The notes under the pieces were generated by a model, which saw only the letters and a list, made by a program, of their open reading frames with translations, was not told where the DNA came from and did no database searches. A stretch of 64,000 bases of DNA from Brassica napus (Eukaryota > Streptophyta > Magnoliopsida > Brassicales > Brassicaceae), in assembly GCF_020379485.1 (NCBI RefSeq), contig NW_026014872.1:186001-250000 (forward strand). The letters are read 5' to 3'. The first letter of the stretch is position 1. Every line of letters starts with the position of its first letter. Made by a program: the position numbers and the translations under genes. Below, in pieces: positions 45,505 to 55,377 of the stretch.

Positions 45505-46440
45505 ATCTGTCTGTCCTTGGTTTAAAGGATGTATTTGAAGAGTCTATGTCACCTTCGGTATCAGAGATTCAGAAGGAGCAAGACAAAGATGTATTTCAGG
45601 GAGAAGTTGGTGAAAGAGGAAGCTGAAAGGCTTGAAAGATCAGATACGACGATGAATCTGATCATTCTTAGTGTGGGAGATCATGTGTTAAGGAAGATCG
45701 AATTGTGTACTTCAGGTGCTTCTTCATGGTTTACACTGGAGATGTTTTACCTTTCCAAGACTTTACCGAATATAATTCACTTGGAGCACAAATTCTATAT
45801 CTTCAAGATGGTTGATACTCAGGATATGGATGAGAATATCGATGGCTCTTGTGTCTTACCTGTCAAGCGTGAATGTAGCTATGTCAGGGGAGGTGCAAGG
45901 TGATTATGTTGTTGAATTTGCTACCTTCACATTTTGGCTCTCTCAAGGAAACGCTTAAATACGGCAAGGAAACATTATCCTTGGAAGAGGTGACGGGTTC
46001 TGCAAGGTCTAGAGATCAAGATCTTAAAACCTCTAGGGTTTCACATGAAGATGGTGAATGATATTATGCTAGAGGAAAGTCTGAGAAAAAAGATTTTGTG
46101 AGGAATGTTAGGGTCGGTTCTAAATCAAGCTCAGGGTCTAGAATTACCTGTTGGTTCTGAAAGAAGCAGACATACACCAGGAATGACTGTTATGTTACAA
46201 AGAAGAAGTATGGCGAAGAATCTAAAGCAGCGGTTGTGATAGATCCTTATTGAGAGGATGATGCACTATCGGAAACATATACACAGTGTCATGATAAGTG
46301 GGTGATTGGTTATGGATGTTCTTACTATATGACGTGTAGGAGGGATCGGTTTCACATGTTTAAAGAGCTGACTGCGAGACAAATACTTCTTGGTAATAAT
46401 TGTGCGGTAGGAGTGCAATGGATTGATACAATCAACAAAG
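45505..46440 (+). pseudogene. Ty1/copia gag and pre-integrase fragment of a second lineage
   Basis: The plus strand, in two or three frames, gives DHVLRKIELCTSG and MFYLSKTLPNIIHLEHKFYIFKM (in the frame 45529-45903). It continues with LLNLLPSHFGSLKETLKYGK around 45905-45970 and ITCWF around 46140. A pre-integrase/protease start, WVIGYGCSYYMTCRRDRFHMF, follows at 46300-46360. In intact copies this segment carries the protease DSGCSYHMT motif; here Asp-Ser is replaced by Gly-Tyr. The gag type differs from the one at 42030-43051, so two copia lineages are nested or fused. Confidence 0.7.
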
Positions 46441-47397
46441 CTTATGGAGGGTTGGTCAAGACACTCACAGATGTCACTCCGTGGAGACGCTGGCGGTGGT
46501 GTACTACCGATCGATATCGACTCGTCTCATCAGTCGATGCTCAGAGCAATCGTCTCCTCGGATACTTTTTTTCTGAAACAAAGCAAACACGAAAATAAAT
46601 AAAACTGACAATGAAAACTTATCAATGGGTTGCCTCCCATTAAGCGCTTTGTTATAGTCCTTTGTTTTCTGAAGATTGTTTTGTAAAACTTGTTATTTCT
46701 CGCAAAAAAATTCCGCAAGAATGTTTTTCCGATCATTTCATGTTCGGATAGAATCCCTATCATTCCTTTCCCGAAATGATATATACGAAGTTTGATCTCG
46801 TATCTTTATTTAAACATGCTCGGCTTATGCGGCATAGTTTCTTCGACATTTCTGGCTCGTATTTGCTCAAAGCATAATTTCTCTGAAGATTTTAACAGTT
46901 GATTTCATCATTGCGACTTTCAAAGTGACTCTACGGGAGTATCCAGGCTATTCAACAAGAATTGCAGCAATTCGCCAATCCTAAGTCTAAGTAATCTTTT
47001 AAGTTGTGAAAATAGTTAATGAATTTTGATAAAAGTACTCTTTAGTTTATTCAGTATTTGTTTACATGTGATACTGAAAATGATTAACTATAAAGCGTTA
47101 GTAAAACTTTCTACTGCAAAACAAACATCCAAATCATGATTAGATCGCACTAAGACGTCGTTAATCCTCACGAGTCGCGAACAAATCAACAAACGTTACT
47201 AATATCTGCATATAAAGACAATGTATGCTTTATATTGAGGTCTTGTTGTGAAAAGTTGGAGTCTTTATTACATTAAAACAAGGCTGAGGACCGAGAAAGT
47301 TTCCACCTTTCCTTATTGCTGTTCAGCGACCGTTCGAGACTCTCGTCGCTTCTTCTCTGGTAGGGTTTTTGAGAAACTCAAGGAGGAGGTAGCATTC
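46441..47397. other. Retroelement debris and PDS5-like upstream region
   Basis: GGGTTGCCTCCCATTAAGCG at about 46626 and the CGATCGATATCGACTCGTCT-type sequence near 46508 recall Athila (Ty3/gypsy) elements, from memory. From about 46780 the sequence is unassigned. The last 150 bp (CT-rich, GC-richer) are probably the promoter and 5' untranslated region of the PDS5-like gene. Confidence 0.35.
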
Positions 47398-50300
47398 ATG
47401 TCTAAAGAGCTCGAGAAGCGCCTTCTGGAAGCTGGCAAAGCTCTTCTTCTTCTACCGTCTTCTGTTGATACGCTTCTTCACCTTCTCGACGTGAGCTCCT
47501 TTTGTTACATTCTCTCCAAAGAACCCAACTTTTATACTCTTTCCGACCAAAGAACACAACTTTAGTATTACTAGGAGGATCAAGTTAAAAAAAAAAACTG
47601 TATTTTTTTTATGTGCTTAAAATTTGAAACATGTTTTGTTGAATGCTGCTTCGATTTTGTTAGAGTTATCTTCTGAAAGCTCGTTCCTTTAATTTGTATG
47701 CAGAAACTGTTCATCTGCTTGGTAGAGGTGGAACAGTCACCTCCTAGCTCGATTCAGGAAGCACTCTCTCCGTTGAAGAAAGCATTAGTCGATGAAAGAC
47801 TCTTCAAGCATTGGAATGTCCATGTGAGAGTCCATGTCGCTTCCTGCTTCATCCAGGTTACGAGAATAAATGCTCCCACTGCTCCATATGTTGACGAACA
47901 GATGAGGGTAAGTTACATTCTTGTTTTTTTTTGTAGTTGTTTTCATCTTAATTATGAAAATATAGTCAGTGACTGACAGCTTTCTTTTGTAACCATTTGG
48001 GGGCAGGAAGTATTGAAGCTAATTGTATCATCATTTGAACATCTAGATGACAAAAATAGTCTCTCCTATACCAAAAGCACTTCCATCCTTAACACTGTGG
48101 CTAAGTACGATGTCTCTTATCTGATGTTGGATCCTGTGTATGATGCACTCTGTATTGAGATGTTCCAGCATTTTCTCAAGGCCTTAAGGTAAAAAAGCTC
48201 ATTAACTGTCTACACTGCTGCTTGGAATAACTGAGTGTTGCTTATATTTCATTTCCTTTCCAGGGATGATCATCCAGTGGAAGTATTTTCGGATATGGAG
48301 AACATTATGACCCATGTTTTAAAAGAAAGCGATGATTTGCCTCCAAAGTTGCTTGCACCAATTCTGCATTATGTCAACGAGACTGATGAGGTCATGCATC
48401 CATCCATCCATAGCTTCTTAGTCTTGTTTCAGCAACCAATATATGCATGCATCTTTTGTTTTTAACTCTTTCCACTTCTCTTCCCTTAGGTTCCCTCAAT
48501 ATCACGGAGGTTGGCAGAAAAAGTTCTGCTAAACTGTTCTACCAAGTGCCAAACATATCTTGCTGAAGCAGTGAAATCATCAGGTGTTTCTTTAGATAAG
48601 TATAGTAATGTGGTGGCTTTCATATGCGAAGGTGCATCCAGTGTAAGCTCTCTCTCTCTCTCTCTCACCTGTTTGTTTCTCTGGCAGTTGTTTTTACATG
48701 CCTTGTTAAGTATATTTTCTAATCGGCAGGATAAACCAAAGAAGCAAGATGATGATGAGCCTCAACAACTTGACAGCAATGCTATCAACAGTGGTCTGGA
48801 TGAGGAAACTGGTCGTGCTGTGAACCAGAAGAAAAAGGAAAGCTCGATGGAGGCCAAACCATCTGCTGCTACTGCTAGTGCTTCTCAAGAAATAGGTACG
48901 GCCCAAGCTAAATTGACAAAGGAGTCTGGAAAGAAGATAGCTTCTGCTAGTAATGCCAAGCCTAGTGTTCCTCCTACAAAGAGAAGCACCTCTGAGATAA
49001 AAGCAACGAAGCAGTCAGAGAAACCCATTTCTTTGGGTAATAACAAAAAGGTAAAGATGTTCCCTGACCTGTATTTGAGTAATTTACATGGCTGCCTGCC
49101 CTGTCCTTGTGCTGTTTACGAGTGTACTTTAATTGTGTTTCAGACAATCGTTTCCTCTGGAAAGTCAATCTCAAAGTCAAAGACAGAAGTGAAGCAACAA
49201 CCATCAGAGAAAACTCTTGCTAATACAAGCGCAAAGAGAAAACACAGTCTAGACACAGAGAAAGTATGTTTTTTTCTTAGTTTCACTCACATATAGTAAC
49301 TGTTGGTCATATAAAGGAATGCGGAAAACAATAGTTAGCTATGCATGCTTGCAGCTTCCTATCACTATGCATGGCTCTGATCGAGTTCTTTCTATTTAAA
49401 TCTTTGTTCTGATTTAATTCAATGGCAGGCATTTGATGACCGAAAGTATGATAAAACTTTAGTTGGATCAAGAATCAGAGTCTGGTGGCCACTTGATAAG
49501 ATGTAAGCGTTATTTTCTCTCTGCTTCCTTTGTGCTGAACCTGGTTGCATATTTATATTTGTAAATGAGCTATATCACATTTTTACTGCAGGTATTATAG
49601 AGGTGAAGTTACTTCATATGATCCTTCCAGAAAGAGACATATGGTAAGGCCAAATTATATCAGGCTTCTATATAAATATATATATCTTGTTTGTTTGTGC
49701 TACACTTTTCTTTCATATGGTTCTGTTTTTTTTATTTTATTGTTGTATGCTGGTTAACAGGTTGTCTATGAGGATGGAGATCAAGAAACTTTAGACTTAA
49801 AAAATCATAACTGGTATCTTGTGGAGGCATCAAAATCGTCAAAGGTTTGTGTCTGACTTTTCTGTTTTTCTTGATGTTGGGAGTAAGATGGTTAACTGTC
49901 ATTTGATCTTCCCAATCAGCACAAGGATAAACAGAAGGCCGCAGAAGTTTCCAACCGTGAGCAAACTGGTGCACCTAAGAGGAGGCTGAACCTCTCACTT
50001 CCTCCTGACGAGGATCCTGCAGAAGCTGAGACTCAGGCACGCAAGCGAGCTCGAGTCCAAAGCCACAGCCTCCATAAATCTCATGGTGAGATGGAGAAGC
50101 CCACTGCAGAAGGAGAACCCTCTTGCCACCATCGCAAATCTGGTTCTGAGCTTGGACACTCTCAAACTTGCTCTATCACACATCAGTTGGGTAAGGTCAA
50201 ACAGAGCATCACAGACACGATAAACAGTGTAAGAAAGTTTGGCTCTGAGGTCGAAACAAAGGAACAGACTATTGTTGACATGTTAACCAGTGTGAGACAG

Positions 50301-50618
50301 TTTGGCTCTCAGCTGGAAACAAAGGAACAGAGCATTGTTGACATGTTAACCAGTGTAAAACAGTTTCGCTCTGAGCTCGAGACAAAGGAACAGAGAATTG
50401 TAGACACTTTAAACAGTGTACAACAGTTCAGATCTGAGATCAAGAAAAAGGAAGATAACCTAGTAGCTTCGCTGCATGAAGTTGACGTGTTAGGTAAGTA
50501 ATCTGTCTTTTTTTTTTAATTTATTGGCTGTGTACTTTGGTTCTTGGTCTCTGATAATGTGATGTTGGAACTAACAGGGGAGAAGATATCTGGAATCAAC
50601 AAAATCCTCAACTCATAA
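47398..50618 (+). CDS. PDS5-like cohesin cofactor with Tudor domain
   Basis: Twelve coding exons join in frame to 674 residues: 47398-47490, 47704-47907, 48007-48188, 48264-48390, 48490-48642, 48730-49050, 49144-49263, 49429-49502, 49592-49643, 49761-49844, 49920-50493 and 50578-50618. Residues 1-255 are a helical HEAT-type region typical of plant PDS5 (LLEAGKALLLLPSSVDTLLHLLD, then HWNVHVRVHVASCF and ETDEVPSISRRLAEKVL across exon joins). Residues about 255-400 are Lys/Ser-rich and disordered. Residues about 412-465 form a Tudor-like domain (RIRVWWPLDKMYYRGEVTSYD, VYEDGDQETLDL, NWYLV). Residues 573-656 are a four-copy 21-residue coiled-coil repeat. PDS5 proteins act with cohesin in the nucleus, in chromatid cohesion and DNA repair. 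It is shorter than the Arabidopsis PDS5C-E proteins as I recall them. Exact orthology is uncertain. Confidence 0.85.
50226..50477 (+). repeat. 63-bp tandem repeat, four copies, in the PDS5-like C-terminus
   Basis: In-frame units of 63 bp start at 50226, 50289, 50352 and 50415. They encode units beginning SVRKFGSEVETKEQTIVD, SVRQFGSQLETKEQSIVD, SVKQFRSELETKEQRIVD and SVQQFRSEIKKKEDNLVA. Three heptads per unit predict a continuous coiled coil. The copies are similar enough in DNA to indicate tandem duplication within the exon. Confidence 0.9.
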
Positions 50619-50996
50619 TCAAGTTTAGGGTCAAGAAATGGGATCAGAGACTTTTGCAAACCCATTTTGTTCAACGATGGAGTTTAAGTAGTTGACCAAA
50701 GAAAAAAATCTTTTGTGTAGCATTCTCTCTAGAGACATTTTAATTTTGGAATTCTCGTCTAAAATATGCAAACTAAACAGTGACATTATGGTTCAGCGTA
50801 TGCTCTAGTTCGGGGTTGAACTGTGTGTATATCCTTTCTTCTCAGCAGTCAGCACCGTCTTGGTTCTCTGCTATTACTTATTCTCAACTTATCCACTTTT
50901 TAAATGTTTGCAAATTTTCTTTTTTTTTTTTGTATGTCGATTTTAAACGTTTATAATTGTTAAAATTCTTCTATTGCTACATTTTAAAACTTATCG
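50619..50996. other. 3' flank of the PDS5-like gene
   Basis: Probable 3' untranslated region of the PDS5-like gene, followed by AT-rich spacer up to the CACTA element. No other feature seen. Confidence 0.4.
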
Positions 50997-51623
50997 ATGT
51001 GTTATTAAACAGCAGCATACTGAGGGAAAAAATCGTCGGTATGTCGTCGGAATAACGCTATTCTGAGGACATACTGACGAAAAAAGTCTTCGGAAATTCA
51101 TATTTTCTCGGAAATCCCTCGGAAATTTCCGACGGAATTTCGAGGAAACTAAATTCCGAGGAAACTCCGAGGACAATAAGTTCGTCGGAACGTTCCTCGG
51201 AATATACCGAGGGACGCCTTCCTTGGAATATTTCGATGGAATTCCGATGGTCCAATCCTCGGAAGTTTCGACGAAACATTCCTCGGAATGTTCATCGGGA
51301 ATTTTCGAGGAACGTGGCCCTCGGAAAATTCCGAGGAACTTCTTTCCCTCGGAAATTTCCGAGGAACTCTTCCTCGGTATATTCCGACGACTTTTTCCGA
51401 GGAAAAGTTCGTCGAAAATTTCCGAGGGTGCTTTTCCTCGGAATTTCGGAAAAAATTAATTTTTTTAAAAAAATTATTTTTTAAAAAAAAATTAAAATTT
51501 TTGAAATTTAAATTCGAAAATATAAAATTAAAATTAAAATTAAAATTGAAAATATATTAGATAATATTCAAAGTTGTACAAATAAAAATAAAACATTCCG
51601 AGTTTTTGAAAAGAAAAAAAAAA

Positions 51624-52418
51624 CTACGGGTCTTGAATGTTCGGGAACACCTCGTTCGGGTACATCCTCTTCATCATCTCCATCATTTGCTTGTTCAGCC
51701 TCTTCTGTGTCTCATAGCCCGCCTGTTGAGCTGTCATCTGAGTCTTCAACGCAGATATGCGATCATCCTTGTCCTTCAGCTGAGCCGTAAGTACTTCTGG
51801 ATCAACATAGGGCGGTGGGGGTAGGTTGTATGGTGTAAGAATGACTGGCCATAGAGAATACTGTCTTCCACTCTTGCCAAACGGGCTGAAACCATCAGTA
51901 CATAATCCAAGGTAGACATTTCTTCTCTCATACGCAAAGTCGGGATACTTTGATTGGAAATGCTTCCACGCTTTTGCATCTGAAGGATGTCTGATCTCAC
52001 CATCTGTTGAGTGCTCCGCATGCCATCTCATTGGTTGCGCTGTGCGTTCAGAAAGATACAACCTCTGCAACCTTTTCGTCAAAGGCAAATACCACATCCT
52101 TTTATATGGCACTGGAACTCTTCCACTCATATCTTTATAACGAGGCTTCCCACAAAATTTGCATGAAACCCGCTGTTCATCTGCCCTCCAATAAATCATG
52201 CAGTTGTCTCTGCATACATCTATTACCTGATACGATAAACCAAGACCAGCTACGAGTTTCTGAACCTCGTAGTATGAGCCAGGAGCTACATTATCTTCGG
52301 GTAGAATACCTTTTACATAATCAGCAATCACATCCACACAGTCTTCAGCCAAATTATAATCCGTTTTAATGCCATCAATCTTGTAGCAGATGATAAAGCT
52401 GAATGACCATCTCTGCAA
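51624..52418 (-). pseudogene. Chimeric CACTA transposase ORF (TNP2 N-part fused to Ptta/En/Spm C-part)
   Basis: An open minus-strand frame of 264 codons. Residues about 20-190 are the N-terminal region of TNP2-like transposase, including LVAGLGLSYQVIDVCRDNCM, a CXXC-type VSCKFCGKPRY and LGLCTDGFSPFGKSGRQYS. After SLWPVILTPYNLPPPPYV the sequence switches to a coiled coil (LTAQLKDKDDRISALKTQM) ending MMKRMYPNEVFPN. I associate this end with the other CACTA protein family (plant transposase Ptta/En/Spm). The catalytic core of TNP2 is missing, so it cannot transpose. The deletion probably joined two ORFs. Upstream frames continue at 52328-52516 with a frameshift. Confidence 0.7.
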
Positions 52419-52636
52419 CCTTTGTACAATGGTTGCTTTCCAGCATCCAACATATCATAAAATCTCCTAGCTTCTGCATTGGGTAAATCTTCCCCTCTAA
52501 AATGATCATTTACCATCTGCTCAGTACCTACACCATAATCTACATCCGTTCTAATTGGTTTTTCTAATCTAACCGCTGGCTGAGGTTCGCTAGTACTACC
52601 ATGTTCATAATCAGTTTCCCCATGATGATACCAAAT

Positions 52637-52879
52637 TTAGTAACTTCGTGTAAACCCACTCAAATATAGATGAGTCCAAACATCCCACTCTTTAATAACC
52701 TTTTTATTTTTACAATTAGAGTAAGGACATCTTAACATACCTGTTTTTGCTTCCGGTTGTCGGTGAACTAACCCCATGAATTCGGTTATACCTCGTTGGT
52801 ATTCTTCCGTAAGCAATCTCGTGTTCGGATCCAAATGAGGTCGATCGATCCAAGAACGAAAATAATTTGAAGAAGACAT
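52637..52879 (-). pseudogene. Transposase-associated domain (CACTA ORF start)
   Basis: An 80-residue frame starting with Met at 52879. SWIDRPHLDPNTRLLTEEY, GLVHRQPEAKTGMLRCPYS and NCKNKKV..EWDVWTHLYLSGF match the zinc-binding transposase-associated domain at the N-terminus of plant TNP2-like proteins. It ends at a stop, and the rest of the protein lies downstream in other frames (52516-51624). Confidence 0.75.
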
Positions 52880-53334
52880 GTTTTTTATGAATCAAATTCG
52901 TGTGTAAAGAGAGTGAGAGGGAGGATGAAGATATGGAGTGAATGAAGAGGAAGAGGGGTGCTTATATTTATAGTTGAAATTCTGCCGACAGACCGAGGAA
53001 ATTCCGACGGAATTCCGATGCCAACGGCTAGTTCGTCGGAATTTCCTCAGAATTTTTAAAATCCCCCAACAGCTCTCCAACGGCTCTCTAACGTCTATAA
53101 TATTTCCTCGGAATTCATCGGTTTTTTCCGAGGAATACAATTTTCTTCGGTATTCCATAAGAATATTCCGACGAAATGATGTTTCCTCGGAATTCCGTCG
53201 GTATATTCCGAGGAAATTCCGAGGAAACCAAATTTTGTGTTTCCTCGGAATATCCTCGGAAATTCTTCGGGATATTTCGAGGATTTCATTTTCCGTCGGA
53301 ATGTCCGTCAGAATACCGCTGTTTTCTTGTAGTG

Positions 53335-54010
53335 TTAGCTTCGAAACACCTTGGTTTTCATGTTCACGCACGGTTTGAAACGTAATTATGTCAAGTATGT
53401 ACTATTCACATTACTATTTTGAAATTTAATATTCAAATTATTATGCACGAAATGATATAAAAATGAAAAATTGACGAGTTGATTCTCTGTTCATTCCGTA
53501 TTCTATATGTTTAAATGTATACTACTTAAAAACTTCTCATTGGAAAAAATGAGAATGCTTACCAAAAAGAGAGAGAAGATCCTGATTCCATAGATGCACG
53601 AGTTTAACATGGTTTTGTTAGCAAAACAATTATGGCAATTAGTTCAATTTCCGGACTCTATGTCAGTTAGGATGTTGCGTGGAAGATATTGTAGACTTAT
53701 GGATATTTGAGACCATTTCTCTTCAAAATTTTGTTTTTAAAAACATAAACACTTGGATAATTGAAATATATTCTTAACATTTGCCAAGTAACAGCCCAAA
53801 CAGAAATTTTCTACAAAACCAAAATAGTTATTTTTTTAGAAATTACACTAATTTAAATCAATACTAATCTAATCAATTTTAAATATTGAGTACTTAGCAG
53901 TTCATTTTAACCGATATTTTTAAAGAAAAAATTGCAAAATTTTGTATCAAATATTATGTACAAGCATATTTATAAGAGGTTATAAAACCTACTTAATAGA
54001 ATAGATTATA

Positions 54011-54041
<31 letters not shown>

Positions 54042-55377
54042 TTATTTTTCTTTTGAAAAAAAGAATAAATTATATATTGGTTTCACTAAATCTTAATTAT
54101 CAACATATTAACAGTTGTTACGAAATCGGATAAGACTGATCCAACAATAGTAACACAAATCCAAACAACAGTATATCTAATCAAATATTTTAAATTAACA
54201 ATAATTTGGATTTTCAGTTTGATGAACTAAAATGAAAAGGAAACATAACCAAGTTTCAACGATGGTCAAAATCTAGGACAATATTATTCCCAAGTCTTTA
54301 AGAGTTTAATCTGCCCTCAATATTCTGAAACCCGACCTAGATCCACGGTCGAACCGGAAATCTAGTTATCCTATAAATAATTTGGTTTGAGTTTTAACAA
54401 AAACCATTATTTAAAAATTCAATAAAACTCATAAAAACAGTTAAACCCATAATCAAGCTACTAGTTGAACTAATAGTTGACCCACTAGGTAACTTTTACC
54501 TTTTTATAGATTTTTAATTACGTTCTTAGAATCTATTTGTATTCTAAATAGGAAGTTAGGTTTTTAGTTTTCTGTAATATTTTCTTCCTTTGTTGTCATC
54601 TTTGTATGTTCTTTGACACTTTTTTATGTTTTTGATTTTTTTGTCTATAGTAAATCTCAGTTAAGACACGCCCTTTATAGTTTTGATTTTTATTTGTATT
54701 TTTTAGATTTTGATAAAATTTCACCATACTATTTATAGAAAATGAAGTGAACGATGTTAGAGATAACAAAAATTTATTATTCAGACATTTTAACACTTAT
54801 GAATTTGAAGTCTTGATTTTTTTTATTATATACCATAACTCCTAATTTGTTACAAAAAAAATGTTAAATAGTCTAAATATTTTTGATATTTTGTTTGTAA
54901 AATGAAAATAAAAACAAAAAATAACTAAATTTAAGTATTTTTATATATTTTAAAATAATAAAATATTTCTTATATTTTTCAATAGATAATATATTATTAT
55001 ATAACAAAATTAGTTTATTTGTTAATCAACGGTTCGTTCGCGGTCGACCCAATATCCGGGTCGAGTTTAAAAGCCTTAATTTCCCCATTCAAGTTTTTCA
55101 TTTGCAGACACCTCCCAAGCTACATTATCTTCAAAATATTTATGGTATGAGATGAAAGTAACCTTGTTCTAAATTATCATCTAAATAGTTATGGCATGAG
55201 CTGAAAGTACCCTTGTTCTAAAGTCCAAATCGGGAAGTCGTCTTTGTTGCAAGCAATCGAAGATAAGCCAGGCTATATAACCGCACTGGACCAAAGTCTC
55301 TTTAATTTAAAAGTTCTTTTTTTTACCCCTTCAGTTAATAAACCCAATATTCAGAAAATAAAAAAGAAATGAGGTGT
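53335..55377. other. Intergenic, with a possible old inverted-repeat element
   Basis: AT-rich, no gene. A (TA)n run lies at about 54010-54030. The segments near 54325-54355 (AAACCCGACCTAGATCCACG) and, in reverse complement, near 55030-55070 (AAACTCGACCCGGATATTGG) are similar and inverted. They suggest the ends of a 0.7-kb non-autonomous DNA element. The last 250 bp include the 3' flank of the AARE gene, where GATGAAAGTAACCTTGTTCTAAA and GCTGAAAGTACCCTTGTTCTAAA repeat about 58 bp apart. Confidence 0.4.

Larger units (their letters stand above)
35329..46300. repeat. Tandem segmental duplication, unit B
   Basis: Starts at the same words as unit A and keeps the same order: SIN3-like gene, upstream intergenic block, copia LTR/PBS/gag, second gag segment. 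It is enlarged by insertions absent from unit A: Helitrons at 38483-41234 and 41276-42029, a hAT-like element (43052-43998) and an LTR-like block (about 44017-45504). It also keeps about 0.5 kb of gag (45505-46012) that unit A has lost. The right limit is where comparison with unit A ends. Confidence 0.8.
50997..53334 (-). mobile_element. CACTA (En/Spm-type) element, internally deleted
   Basis: The right end is TAGTG at 53330-53334, reading inward on the minus strand CACTACAAGAAAACAGCGGT, a standard Brassicaceae CACTA terminus. The left end (about 50997-51030) keeps AAACAGCAGCATACTGAGGG but has lost the CACTA bases. Both subterminal regions (51030-51450 and 52985-53310) are dense arrays of TTCCGAGGAA/TTCCGTCGGAA palindromes in both orientations, the presumed binding sites of the accessory protein. 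The 2.3-kb length and the fused ORF show internal deletion. The damaged left end suggests the element is immobile. Confidence 0.85.

Noticed and set aside
49995..50183. Minus-strand frame inside the PDS5-like gene
   Set aside because: Shadow of exon 11, which is supported by in-frame splicing and the heptad repeat.
51223..51560. Several overlapping open frames near 51.2-51.5 kb, and similar ones at 52974-53385
   Set aside because: They translate the TTCCGAGGAA subterminal repeat arrays of the CACTA element and are not genes.
51000..53310. Regular short repeats that might suggest a CRISPR-like array or satellite
   Set aside because: Palindromic TTCCGAGG units have no constant spacing or unique spacers, and they sit in CACTA subterminal regions of a plant genome.
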